DNA of 49,540 nt from contig CAZECG010000017.1 in NCBI GenBank assembly GCA_964510535.1, positions 1 to 49,540 on the forward strand, read 5' to 3'. Shown one piece after another: positions 23,354 through 31,993 of the stretch. The translations under genes and the position numbers were made by a program. The stretch comes from JAJPXC01 sp964510535 (GTDB lineage: Bacteria; Bacteroidota; Bacteroidia; Bacteroidales; Muribaculaceae). Within the stretch, counting starts at the first letter, position 1; each line of letters opens with the position of its first letter. Below the pieces are notes generated by a model. It searched no databases. It was given only the letters and a program-made list of their open reading frames with translations, and was not told where the DNA came from.

Positions 23354-25909
23354 TTAACTTTCGGCTGATTTTTCATCGCCTCGGTCTATCGTCATCTTTA
23401 TTTTGTCGGTTTCCGGGTCGAAGGTGACATTGACCGAGTCACCGGGATTAATCGAGGCGTTGATAATCAGTTCGGCAAGTTCGTCTTCAAGATACTTCTG
23501 TATGGCGCGCTTGAGTGGACGGGCACCATACTGGGCATCATAGCCCTTCCCGGCTATAAAATTCTTGGCCGATTCATCGATTACGAGCGAATATCCCAGT
23601 GATGCCATACGCTTATAGAATCCCGCCAGTTCTATGTCGATAATTTTGAATATAGCTTCCTTGTCGAGGGAGTCGAACATCACAATGTCATCAATGCGGT
23701 TGAGAAATTCAGGGGCAAAAGCTTTGTTGAGGGCTTTTTGCAGCACTCCGTGGCTATGTTCATTGTCGATAGCCTTGGTCGCGAATCCAACGCCGGCTCC
23801 GAAATCTTTCAATTGACGCGTGCCGATGTTGGATGTCATTATGATAATGGTGTTCTTGAAATCGACTTTGCGTCCGAGACTGTCGGTGAGCCGTCCCTCA
23901 TCCATTACCTGCAGGAGCAGATTGAACACATCGGGGTGGGCCTTTTCTAATTCATCGAGCAGAACGACAGAGTAGGGGCGGCGACGCACTTTTTCTGTGA
24001 GTTGTCCTCCCTCCTCATAGCCAACATATCCCGGGGGCGCGCCGACAAGACGTGAAACGGTGAATTTTTCCATATATTCGCTCATGTCGATCCTTATCAG
24101 CGTGTCGGCTGAGTCGAACAGGTATTCCGCCAGTTTCTTGGCAAGATGGGTTTTGCCTACGCCGGTCGGCCCGAGAAACATGAATGTGCCAATCGGCTTG
24201 TTGGGGTCTTTCAGCCCCACGCGATTACGTTGTATGGCTTTGACAATCTTTTCTATCGCTTGGTCTTGTCCAATTATCTCGCGTTTGAGTTTTGGACCCA
24301 TTTCGCGCAATCGGTTCCCCTCGTCCTGCGCTATGCGCTGTACCGGCACGCCGGTCATCATAGCCACAACCTCAGCCACTTTTTCCTCATCAACCGTTTC
24401 GCGCTGCTCGTCGAGTTGGCGTTCCCATCGAGCTTTAACGGTTTCGAGGGAGTCGCGGAGTGATTGCCCTTTGTCGCGCAGAATGGCGGCTTCGGCGAAG
24501 TTTTGCGCTTTCACAGCCTCCATCTTTGCTGCATCAACCTCGGCAATTTCATTTTCAAGCTTTTCCATTTCTTCAGGAACATGGATATTGGTGATGTGGA
24601 CGCGAGAGCCAGCCTCGTCCATGGCGTCAATTGCTTTGTCGGGGAAATTGCGGTCGCTGATGTAGCGTTCGGTAAGTTTCACACAAGCGTCAAGGGCCTC
24701 TGGCGTATATGTGACGTTGTGGTGCTGTTCGTACTTGTCCTTGATATTGTTAAGAATTGCAAGTGTCTCTTCTGGAGATGTGGGCTCAACCATGACTTTT
24801 TGGAAGCGACGTTCGAGTGCTCCGTCTTTCTCGATGTTCTTGCGATATTCGTCAAGGGTTGTCGCTCCAATACATTGAATTTCGCCGCGAGCAAGAGCTG
24901 GTTTGAGAAGATTGGCGGCATCCATAGTGCCGGTGGCATTTCCGGCACCGACTATGGTGTGAAGCTCGTCGATAAACAGAATTATGTCATCATTTTTAGC
25001 CAATTCATTTAGAATCGCTTTGATTCGTTCCTCAAATTGGCCGCGGTATTTTGTGCCGGCAACTATGGCAGCCATGTCAAGAGAAATCACACGCTTTCCG
25101 AAAAGAGCTCTCGAAACTTTCCGTTGGACTATGCGCAGGGCAAGCCCTTCGACAATGGCAGATTTTCCCACTCCTGGCTCGCCGATTAACACGGGGTTAT
25201 TCTTTTTGCGTCTGCTAAGAATCTGAGCCAGACGTTCTATCTCGACTTCGCGACCTACCATCGGATCGAGCCTATTTTCCTGTGCGGCGCGGGTCATGTC
25301 GTTGCCAAACTTGTCAAGAACTGGCGTGTCTTGGCCGGTGCGTTTCTGCGACCCCTTGGGCTGATGTGCGGCAGAGGATGATGGCATTGAGTTAGAGTCG
25401 CTACCGGGGAGGGTGTCATCATCATCGTCTTCGTCATCGGCGAAACTTCCTCCCGCACTCGGAGTGTCAGAGACGTTTGTCAGTAGTCCGTAAAGTGACT
25501 CGTAGGTCACACCTGCGTCTTTAAACGGTTGCATGAACGGCTGTGATTGCGTCTCGGAATTATGAAAAATCGCAAGAAGCAGGTGCTCAGTATCCACGGT
25601 GTCGCTTCGCATCATCCTTGATTCAAGTACACTAAGCTTGATAATGCGGTTGGCGAGGTCGGTCACGGTGACCTCAGATGGGGATGCCGCCGCCGGCTCG
25701 AAAAGTTTATTGTCAAGTTGTTGTTGCAGCTCGTAGGCCGATGCGCCGTTGCTTGCCTCCTCGATTAGTTGAAAGGCACGACTTCCGAAATCGCTGATTA
25801 ATGCAAGCAGCAGGTGGGCCGGAGTTATAGCTGTGTTATTGTGCCTCACAGCTTCCCGTCGGCTTAAATCGAGCGCGGCTCTGAGCTGGTTAGAAAAATT
25901 AGTATCCAT
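23354..25909 (-). CDS. clpC: ClpC-type AAA+ unfoldase of the Clp protease
   Basis: ClpC unfolds substrates and feeds them to ClpP. The 851-residue protein has a Clp N-domain (residues about 1-145), an acidic/serine linker (DDEDDDDDTLPGSDS), AAA-1 with Walker A GEPGVGKSAIVEG and Walker B ILFIDELHTIVGAG, a UVR-like coiled middle region (AKMEAVKAQNFAEAAILRDK), and AAA-2 with GPTGVGKTHLAKKLAEYLF. The middle-domain length matches ClpC rather than ClpB, ClpA or ClpX. An 8-base inverted repeat 41 bases upstream could be an operator. It is divergent from gyrA. Confidence 0.94.
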   Translation of the reverse strand: MDTNFSNQLRAALDLSRREAVRHNNTAITPAHLLLALISDFGSRAFQLIEEASNGASAYELQQQLDNKLFEPAAASPSEVTVTDLANRIIKLSVLESRMMRSDTVDTEHLLLAIFHNSETQSQPFMQPFKDAGVTYESLYGLLTNVSDTPSAGGSFADDEDDDDDTLPGSDSNSMPSSSAAHQPKGSQKRTGQDTPVLDKFGNDMTRAAQENRLDPMVGREVEIERLAQILSRRKKNNPVLIGEPGVGKSAIVEGLALRIVQRKVSRALFGKRVISLDMAAIVAGTKYRGQFEERIKAILNELAKNDDIILFIDELHTIVGAGNATGTMDAANLLKPALARGEIQCIGATTLDEYRKNIEKDGALERRFQKVMVEPTSPEETLAILNNIKDKYEQHHNVTYTPEALDACVKLTERYISDRNFPDKAIDAMDEAGSRVHITNIHVPEEMEKLENEIAEVDAAKMEAVKAQNFAEAAILRDKGQSLRDSLETVKARWERQLDEQRETVDEEKVAEVVAMMTGVPVQRIAQDEGNRLREMGPKLKREIIGQDQAIEKIVKAIQRNRVGLKDPNKPIGTFMFLGPTGVGKTHLAKKLAEYLFDSADTLIRIDMSEYMEKFTVSRLVGAPPGYVGYEEGGQLTEKVRRRPYSVVLLDELEKAHPDVFNLLLQVMDEGRLTDSLGRKVDFKNTIIIMTSNIGTRQLKDFGAGVGFATKAIDNEHSHGVLQKALNKAFAPEFLNRIDDIVMFDSLDKEAIFKIIDIELAGFYKRMASLGYSLVIDESAKNFIAGKGYDAQYGARPLKRAIQKYLEDELAELIINASINPGDSVNVTFDPETDKIKMTIDRGDEKSAES

Positions 25910-25949
25910 CAGTTATAATGATATTATCACTTGTTATTATTGGCAATGA

Positions 25950-25971
25950 CACAATAAAAGCAATTATTGTG
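25950..25971. promoter_or_regulatory. Inverted repeat upstream of clpC, candidate operator
   Basis: CACAATAA (25950-25957) and TTATTGTG (25964-25971) are perfect inverted arms separated by six bases, 41 bases upstream of the clpC start. It is not a CIRCE element or a CtsR heptamer repeat. An 8-base repeat can arise by chance in 50 kb; the position is the only support. Confidence 0.3.
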
Positions 25972-26055
25972 CCAAAAATGCGCGTAAATAGAATTTCAGT
26001 TCTAAAAAACTCTAAAACGTCGAGTCCAAATTTACGAGTTTTCCGTAAAAAATCG

Positions 26056-26063
26056 TATCTTTG
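26056..26063 (+). promoter_or_regulatory. -7 box for gyrA
   Basis: TATCTTTG matches the consensus, about 90 bases before the gyrA start. The -33 position holds TTTA (26031-26034) at 21 bases, a weak match. The gap 25910-26153 otherwise holds only the clpC-side inverted repeat. Confidence 0.5.
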
Positions 26064-26153
26064 TATGATATTTAACAACAGAACAGGCGTTATGTCTTGA
26101 TGACTAAGACGCTCAGATTATTAAAATGTTAATTAACACATTATTATAGAATC

Positions 26154-28691
26154 ATGCTGGAAGAAGATCGCATTCTAAAGATCAATATTGAGAATGAAAT
26201 GAAGACGGCCTATATCGACTATTCAATGTCGGTTATAGTGTCGCGCGCCCTTCCCGATGTCAGAGATGGCTTAAAACCGGTGCACCGTCGAGTGCTTTTC
26301 GGAATGAACGAGATGGGCAACACCTCCAATCATCCCCATAAAAAGTCAGCCAATTGCGTCGGAGAAGTTATGGGTAAATATCACCCTCATGGCGACTCGT
26401 CAATATACGGGACTGTGGTGAGAATGGCCCAGGACTGGGCTTTGCGTTACACGCTCGTTGACGGTCACGGCAACTTCGGTTCGGTTGATGGTGACTCTCC
26501 TGCGGCGATGCGTTATACCGAGGTGCGTTTATCGAAGATGGGTGAAGAGATGCTGAGGGATATTGACTCAGACACCGTCGATTTCCAGCCGAACTATGAT
26601 AATTCTCGCCGTGAGCCGGTGGTGCTTCCCACCCGGATTCCTCAGCTTCTCGTTAACGGGGCTTCAGGTATCGCAGTCGGTATGGCGACAAATATGCCCC
26701 CGCATAATCTCACGGAGTCAATCAATGCCTGTGTAGCTCTTATAGACAACCCGGAGTTGACGATCCCTGAGCTGATGCACTATATAACGGCCCCCGACTT
26801 TCCGACAGGGGGTACCATCTATGGCTACAATGGTGTCAAAGAGGCATTTGAGACCGGTCGAGGCCGTATAGTTATAAGGGCAAAGGCCGACATCGAACGC
26901 GATGGTGAGCATGATGTGATTGTCGTTCATGAAATACCCTACAATGTTAACAAGGCTGAGCTGATTAAGTATATCGCAGATCTCGTAAACGAGAAAAAAA
27001 TCGACGGTATCGCCGACCTCAACGATGAGAGCGACTATAAGGGAATGCGCATCATTATCAAGCTCAAAAGTGACGCAAACGCAAATGTGGTGCTGAACAA
27101 GCTCTACAAGATGACCCAGATGCAGGCTTCGTTCAGCGTCAATAACGTAGCTTTGGTCAACGGACGCCCCAAAGTACTCAATCTGAAAGAGCTGCTTGAG
27201 GCGTTTATCGCTCATCGTCATGACGTGGTGATACGCCGCACACAGTTTGAGTTGCGCAAGGCGCGTGAACGCGCTCACATTCTTGAAGGGCTGATTATTG
27301 CCTCGCAAAATATTGATGAGGTCATATCTATCATACGCTCGTCGGCTAATGACGATGAGTCAAAGGCACGTTTGGCCGAACGGTTTAACTTATCGGAACC
27401 TCAGACACGCGCGATCCTCGAGATGCGCCTGAAGCAGCTCCAAAAACTCGACCAAGCCAAGTTGCAGAACGATTATGATGACCTGATGAAGCAGATTGCT
27501 CATCTTGAGGAAATACTAAACAATGATCATGTGTGCCGCGAACTTATAAAGAGCGAGCTTATCGAAATTCGCGAGGCTTATGGTGATGCCCGTAAGACCG
27601 ATATAGACTATACTGCCGGCGATTTCAATGCGGAGGATTTCTATGCCGATGACGAGATGATTATCACGATCTCGCACCTCGGATATATCAAGCGCACTCC
27701 GCTCACTGAGTTCCGCGCTCAAAACCGCGGCGGTGTCGGAGCCAAAGGTAGCGATACACGCGACCAGGACTTTATCGAGCACATATATCCTGCATCGATG
27801 CATAACTATATGCTGTTCTTCACCCAGAAGGGACGGTGTTATTGGCTTAAAGTCTATGATATTCCGGAAGGAGCCAAAAACACTAAAGGCCGAGCGATTC
27901 AAAACTTACTCAATATTGAGGCTGATGACAAGGTCAAAGCGTTTATCCGCATAAAGGGCTTGAACGACAAAGAGTTTGTCGAGAATCACAATTTGATATT
28001 CTGCACCAAACAGGGTATTATCAAAAAGACCTGCCTTGAGGCATATTCACGTCCTCGAGCTAACGGTGTCAACGCTATTATCATCAAAGAAGACGATCAG
28101 TTACTACAAGTGGAGCTGACCGACGGGAACTCAGAGATTTTGCTTGCTAACCGCAACGGCCGCGCCATCAGATTCCATGAGAGCAAGGTGAGAGAGATGG
28201 GTCGTATGTCGACAGGCGTACGCGGCATGAAACTCGATGACGGTGACGATGAAATAGTCGGAATGATTTGCATGAATCAGGATGGCACGAATAATGTTAT
28301 GGTCATTTCTGAAAATGGCTACGGCAAGCGTTCGCTCCTTGAGGATTACCGCATTACCAACCGCGGCGGCAAAGGTGTTAAGACTATGAATGTCACAGAC
28401 AAAACCGGCCGTTTGGTTGCGATTATGAGTGTTAATGACGAAAATGACCTCGTCATCATCAACAAGTCGGGAATCACGCTCCGCATTCATGTGGCCGACA
28501 TTAGAGTAATGGGCCGTGCGACGCAGGGTGTGCGTCTGATTAATCTTGAAAAACGCAACGACACGATAGCTTCAGTATGCTGCGTCGACACAGACCCCGA
28601 GGAAGACGCTGAAACTATTGAGGAGGGCGAAACTCTCGAAGCCTTACCCGACGATGAAGTTGTGGTCGATGATTCAGAGGTAAACGAATGA
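26154..28691 (+). CDS. gyrA: DNA gyrase subunit A
   Basis: GyrA is the breakage-reunion subunit of DNA gyrase, which introduces negative supercoils with GyrB. The 845-residue protein has the expected start (MLEEDRILKINIENEMKTAY), the catalytic tyrosine Y121 in AAMRYTEVRL, and the six-bladed C-terminal DNA-wrapping domain, including the GyrA-box-like QNRGGVGAKG and ITNRGGKGVK repeats. The quinolone pocket reads HPHGDSSIYG: serine is kept at the E. coli Ser83 position (S82 here) while the Asp87 position is glycine (G86). An acidic tail follows. A TPR protein gene starts 37 bases downstream. Confidence 0.97.
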   Translation: MLEEDRILKINIENEMKTAYIDYSMSVIVSRALPDVRDGLKPVHRRVLFGMNEMGNTSNHPHKKSANCVGEVMGKYHPHGDSSIYGTVVRMAQDWALRYTLVDGHGNFGSVDGDSPAAMRYTEVRLSKMGEEMLRDIDSDTVDFQPNYDNSRREPVVLPTRIPQLLVNGASGIAVGMATNMPPHNLTESINACVALIDNPELTIPELMHYITAPDFPTGGTIYGYNGVKEAFETGRGRIVIRAKADIERDGEHDVIVVHEIPYNVNKAELIKYIADLVNEKKIDGIADLNDESDYKGMRIIIKLKSDANANVVLNKLYKMTQMQASFSVNNVALVNGRPKVLNLKELLEAFIAHRHDVVIRRTQFELRKARERAHILEGLIIASQNIDEVISIIRSSANDDESKARLAERFNLSEPQTRAILEMRLKQLQKLDQAKLQNDYDDLMKQIAHLEEILNNDHVCRELIKSELIEIREAYGDARKTDIDYTAGDFNAEDFYADDEMIITISHLGYIKRTPLTEFRAQNRGGVGAKGSDTRDQDFIEHIYPASMHNYMLFFTQKGRCYWLKVYDIPEGAKNTKGRAIQNLLNIEADDKVKAFIRIKGLNDKEFVENHNLIFCTKQGIIKKTCLEAYSRPRANGVNAIIIKEDDQLLQVELTDGNSEILLANRNGRAIRFHESKVREMGRMSTGVRGMKLDDGDDEIVGMICMNQDGTNNVMVISENGYGKRSLLEDYRITNRGGKGVKTMNVTDKTGRLVAIMSVNDENDLVIINKSGITLRIHVADIRVMGRATQGVRLINLEKRNDTIASVCCVDTDPEEDAETIEEGETLEALPDDEVVVDDSEVNE

Positions 28692-28728
28692 ATAAACTAA
28701 TTAATAATAACAAATAAGCTGAATGTTT

Positions 28729-29943
28729 ATGAAGAAGTCAAGTATCTTAGGTCTGTGCCTGATTGCCGGTGTGACCGCATCGGCCCAAATGAGCCTTGTG
28801 AAGGATGTGGAACGCAGCCTCAAAGGCGGAAACGACGATCTTGCCACAGCGTTGGTAAATATACAACCCGCGCTGACCAACGATGAGAGCAAAAGTGAAG
28901 CTCAGACGTGGTTCGTCGCAGGTAAGGCTGGTTTTGAGCTTTACGACAACCTTTATGCTAAAAAGACAATAGGTCAGAATGTTGATGGCAAACAGGTCGG
29001 TGATGCGATTATCAAAGGCTATGAATATATGATGACTGCATTGCCCCTCGACACTATCGTTGACGCTAAAGGGAAGGTCAAGACCAAATACTCAAAGGAT
29101 ATAGTAAAAACAATAGCCGGCCACTATAATGATTTCAGTACGGCTGCCGTTTTTTGCTGGGAAGCGAAAGATTATCCCGGAGCATATAAGGCATGGAGTA
29201 TATGGGTGGATCTGCCCAATAATAAATCGCTTGGGAAAAATGCGCCTGCGGCTCCAGCCGACACTATAGTAAGCGAGATGGTCTATAACATGGCTCTCGC
29301 TGCATGGCAAATGGACAGCATTCCCTTGGCATTAGAGAATATGCAACGTGCGAAATCAATGGGTTACAAAAAGAAAAACCTCTATGATTACGCTATTTCT
29401 CTCGCGGCTCAGAGCAAAAATAACGCTCTCGTCTATGAGTTGGCTGAAGAGGCTTATCCCCTCTATGGCGATGAGGACCCCAAATTCCTTCAACTAATGA
29501 TTAACAGCCGCATTGAAAAAGAGAAGTACGCAGAAGCAAAGCAGATGCTTGAAAATGCTATCTCGGCTGACCCCGATAACGCGCAGCTTTATAACATCAT
29601 GGGTATTCTTTATGAGGCCCAGAAAGATAATGACAATGCTATCGCCAATTATCGCAAAGCGACAGAACTTGATTCACAATTCGCACAGAGCCGATATAAC
29701 CTTGGCCGTAAGCTATGCGAAAAGGCTTACGCTATCAGTGATGGCGCTTCCAACCTGAGTCAGGCTGATTATAACAAGCTTGTCGAGACGGAGATTAACC
29801 CCCTGTTCCGCGAAGCTGCCGGGCATCTTGAAGCCGCTTACTCTATCGACCCCGATAACGGCTCTGACGCTCTTCGCTATCTCCGAAACGTTTACTACAA
29901 CCTCCACGACGAGGAAAACCTCAAACGTGTAGAAGCTCTCTAA
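28729..29943 (+). CDS. Exported tetratricopeptide-repeat protein
   Basis: The 404-residue product (ATG at 28729; an ATG two codons upstream is also possible) has a signal peptide (MKKSSILGLCLIAGVTASAQ) and tetratricopeptide repeats. The clearest repeat is near residues 270-320 (EKYAEAKQMLENAISADPDN, then AQLYNIMGILYEAQKDNDNA), with a further one ending in HLEAAYSIDPDNGSDALRYL. TPR proteins act as scaffolds, often for envelope complexes in Bacteroidales; no partner can be named. It follows gyrA by 37 bases with no visible terminator between, so it may be co-transcribed, and ends before a hairpin at 29973-30000. Confidence 0.8.
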   Translation: MKKSSILGLCLIAGVTASAQMSLVKDVERSLKGGNDDLATALVNIQPALTNDESKSEAQTWFVAGKAGFELYDNLYAKKTIGQNVDGKQVGDAIIKGYEYMMTALPLDTIVDAKGKVKTKYSKDIVKTIAGHYNDFSTAAVFCWEAKDYPGAYKAWSIWVDLPNNKSLGKNAPAAPADTIVSEMVYNMALAAWQMDSIPLALENMQRAKSMGYKKKNLYDYAISLAAQSKNNALVYELAEEAYPLYGDEDPKFLQLMINSRIEKEKYAEAKQMLENAISADPDNAQLYNIMGILYEAQKDNDNAIANYRKATELDSQFAQSRYNLGRKLCEKAYAISDGASNLSQADYNKLVETEINPLFREAAGHLEAAYSIDPDNGSDALRYLRNVYYNLHDEENLKRVEAL

Positions 29944-29972
29944 TTGTTAATCTATTTTGATTTCAGTATATT

Positions 29973-30004
29973 GCGGCCGCTGCTTTGGGCAAGTGGCCGC
30001 TTTG
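29973..30004 (+). terminator. Hairpin terminator after the TPR protein gene
   Basis: GCGGCC (29973-29978) and GGCCGC (29995-30000) form a GC stem with a 16-base loop, followed by TTTGTTGTT. Confidence 0.65.
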
Positions 30005-30031
30005 TTGTTATATAATTTTTCACTAAATTTG
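30001..30031 (+). promoter_or_regulatory. -33/-7 promoter for the DUF1599 gene
   Basis: TTTG (30001-30004) and TAAATTTG (30024-30031) are separated by 19 bases, a good Bacteroidota promoter 30 bases before the ATG at 30062. The -33 box overlaps the T-tract of the previous terminator. Confidence 0.6.
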
Positions 30032-30061
30032 TCAATCAAAATGTTTAAATACAACTGAATT

Positions 30062-30598
30062 ATGCCCGACACTATAGCCCAATTTGACCAAGCCATCAAG
30101 TCATGCCGCGATTTGTTTGTTCTGAAATTGAACGATTACGGCGCAGCATGGCGCATGATGCGCCCATCATCGGTTACCGACCAAATACTTATAAAAGCAA
30201 ACCGCATCCGTACTCTCGAAACAAAGGGTAACGCGATGGTCGACGAGGGGATACTCCCCGAATTTATAGGTATGGTCAACTACGGAGTTATTGGACTGAT
30301 TCAGCTCTCTCTCGGATTTTCCGACAAAAAAGACATTTCGGTTGAGAAGGCTGTAGAACTTTATGACTCGTTAATGAACAAGACACGGCAGTTAATGATA
30401 GCTAAGAATCATGATTATGACGAGATATGGCGGGCTATGAGAGTGTCGTCTTACACCGACTTGATTTTGATGAAACTCATGCGTACCAAAGAGATTGAGG
30501 ACAACCAAGGCAAAACCGCCGTCTCTGAGGGCATCGACGCCAATTATATGGATATTATCAACTATTCGATTTTTGGTATCATCAAACTCACCGAGTGA
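30062..30598 (+). CDS. DUF1599 protein with internal tandem duplication
   Basis: A 178-residue cytosolic protein of the DUF1599 family, conserved in Bacteroidales and without an established function. The protein is clearly two copies of one unit. K22-LNDYGAAW-RMMRPSSVTD-QILIKANRIRTLE aligns with K115-NHDYDEIW-RAMRVSSYTD-LILMKLMRTKEIE, a constant offset of 93 residues. The helical ends MVNYGVIGLIQL and IINYSIFGIIKL also match. The shared DY..W and R.SS.TD motifs look like a conserved pocket, perhaps for a nucleotide; that is inference. Its TGA overlaps the region of the next start, so the DoxX-like gene is in the same operon. Confidence 0.85.
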   Translation: MPDTIAQFDQAIKSCRDLFVLKLNDYGAAWRMMRPSSVTDQILIKANRIRTLETKGNAMVDEGILPEFIGMVNYGVIGLIQLSLGFSDKKDISVEKAVELYDSLMNKTRQLMIAKNHDYDEIWRAMRVSSYTDLILMKLMRTKEIEDNQGKTAVSEGIDANYMDIINYSIFGIIKLTE

Positions 30599-30600
30599 TT

Positions 30601-31884
30601 ATGGCTAAATGGCAGCTTTCACGACTTAATCGTGAATATCTGACGTGGATAGTTTGGACGTTGCGACTGCTTGTCGGTGCGACATTCATCGTCTCGGGAC
30701 TGGCCAAAGTCATTGACGAGTGGGGCTTTGTCTATAAAATCGAGCAATACCTTTCGGTTTGGGACGTTTCGATGCCGCGTACTGTAATCTTAACAGCCGC
30801 TATCGGATTGTCGGGAGCCGAATTCGTTTTCGGGCTGCTTCTCATCACAGGGTGCTATCGCAGGGTGATAACGTGGCTGCTTGCGGCGACGATGGCCTTT
30901 ATGTTGCCACTTTCTTTCTACATTATGGTCGCCGACCCGGTGAGCGACTGTGGGTGCTTCGGCGATTTAATCAAGCTATCCAACGACGCCACATTTATTA
31001 AGAACGTCATCCTGTCGATTGCTATTGCCTATCTAACTGTTTTCAATCACGCTGTTAGAGGCTTGTATTTGCCTTATTGCCAGTGGGTCGTGTCGTTATT
31101 GTCGGGCATATACGCATTGTTTGTGGCACTGTTTGGCTACAATGTTCAACCGATGTTAGATTTCCGCTCTTATCCCGTCTCAAGTAGGCTTGTAGCTGAT
31201 GATACAGACTTCGACGAGTCGACTGTATCATACATATATGAACGCGACGGGGAGCGTCGGGAATTTACTCTCGACGAGTTGCCAGATTCAACTTGGACTT
31301 TTGTGACTCGCCAAGACGCTGATTTGAAAATCGGCTCGACATTGGCGATTTTCGACGGAGACGAAGATGTCACTGCCGACGTGCTTCATGGTAGTGGCGA
31401 ACAACTGTTTTTGACTATTCCCGACCTTCGTCGCGCCGACATATCATATACCTATCTGATTAACGAACTTAACCGCTACATCGCGGCTCGGGGAGGTGAG
31501 CTTATAGGCTTGTTAGCTACCGACCGTGAGGGTATTGATGTTTGGGTCGACTATTCAATGGCAGTATACAAATGTTACTCAGCCGATGACACCGCAATTA
31601 AAGAACTCGCTCGCGGCAATGTCGGTCTGGTGTATGTTAACGACGGAGTGATTGTCTGGAAACGTAATCTTTGGTCTGTGCCATCCGACGTGCTTACCCT
31701 CTCGTCACATCCTTTGGATTTCCTATCCTACGACGGAAAAAGTCGACTAATAACACTAACATCGCTATTGATAGCGTCGTTGGTGTCACTCGCATTGCTA
31801 CAGACTATGTTCCTCGTTTTGCGCAACAGGGTAAGGCATTGGCGACTTAAAATGGCTGATAAAATGATTGATAGAAAAGAATAG
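30601..31884 (+). CDS. DoxX-like membrane protein with C-terminal thioredoxin-like domain
   Basis: From the ATG at 30601 (MAKWQLSRLNREYLTWIVWT) the protein has 427 residues. The first 175 carry about five membrane helices, starting with LRLLVGATFIVSGLAKVIDE, the DoxX/MauE-type motif, and the cysteine pair DCGCFGDLIKL. Then follows a soluble region of about 190 residues whose end (YKCYSADDTAIKELAR, NVGLVYVNDGVIVWKRN) resembles a thioredoxin-fold protein, but there is no CxxC. One more helix lies near residues 382-402. Known as a Bacteroidales-conserved protein beside DUF1599 and tpiA (from memory). A redox or quinone-linked role is only inferred. Confidence 0.82.
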   Translation: MAKWQLSRLNREYLTWIVWTLRLLVGATFIVSGLAKVIDEWGFVYKIEQYLSVWDVSMPRTVILTAAIGLSGAEFVFGLLLITGCYRRVITWLLAATMAFMLPLSFYIMVADPVSDCGCFGDLIKLSNDATFIKNVILSIAIAYLTVFNHAVRGLYLPYCQWVVSLLSGIYALFVALFGYNVQPMLDFRSYPVSSRLVADDTDFDESTVSYIYERDGERREFTLDELPDSTWTFVTRQDADLKIGSTLAIFDGDEDVTADVLHGSGEQLFLTIPDLRRADISYTYLINELNRYIAARGGELIGLLATDREGIDVWVDYSMAVYKCYSADDTAIKELARGNVGLVYVNDGVIVWKRNLWSVPSDVLTLSSHPLDFLSYDGKSRLITLTSLLIASLVSLALLQTMFLVLRNRVRHWRLKMADKMIDRKE

Positions 31885-31939
31885 TGCTTGGACTGAAACA
31901 ATATATGTTAACCGTCCTATATTTATCGGCATTTTTATC

Positions 31940-31947
31940 TAACTTCG
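31940..31947 (+). promoter_or_regulatory. -7 box (TTCG variant) for tpiA
   Basis: TAACTTCG followed by CG, 46 bases before the tpiA ATG. It is identical to the boxes before the M3 peptidase and pyrB. It suggests tpiA can be transcribed apart from the DUF1599/DoxX genes. Confidence 0.45.
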
Positions 31948-31993
31948 CGGTCAAGAAATCTTTTGTAAATCAATTCATATAATAAGTACTAAA

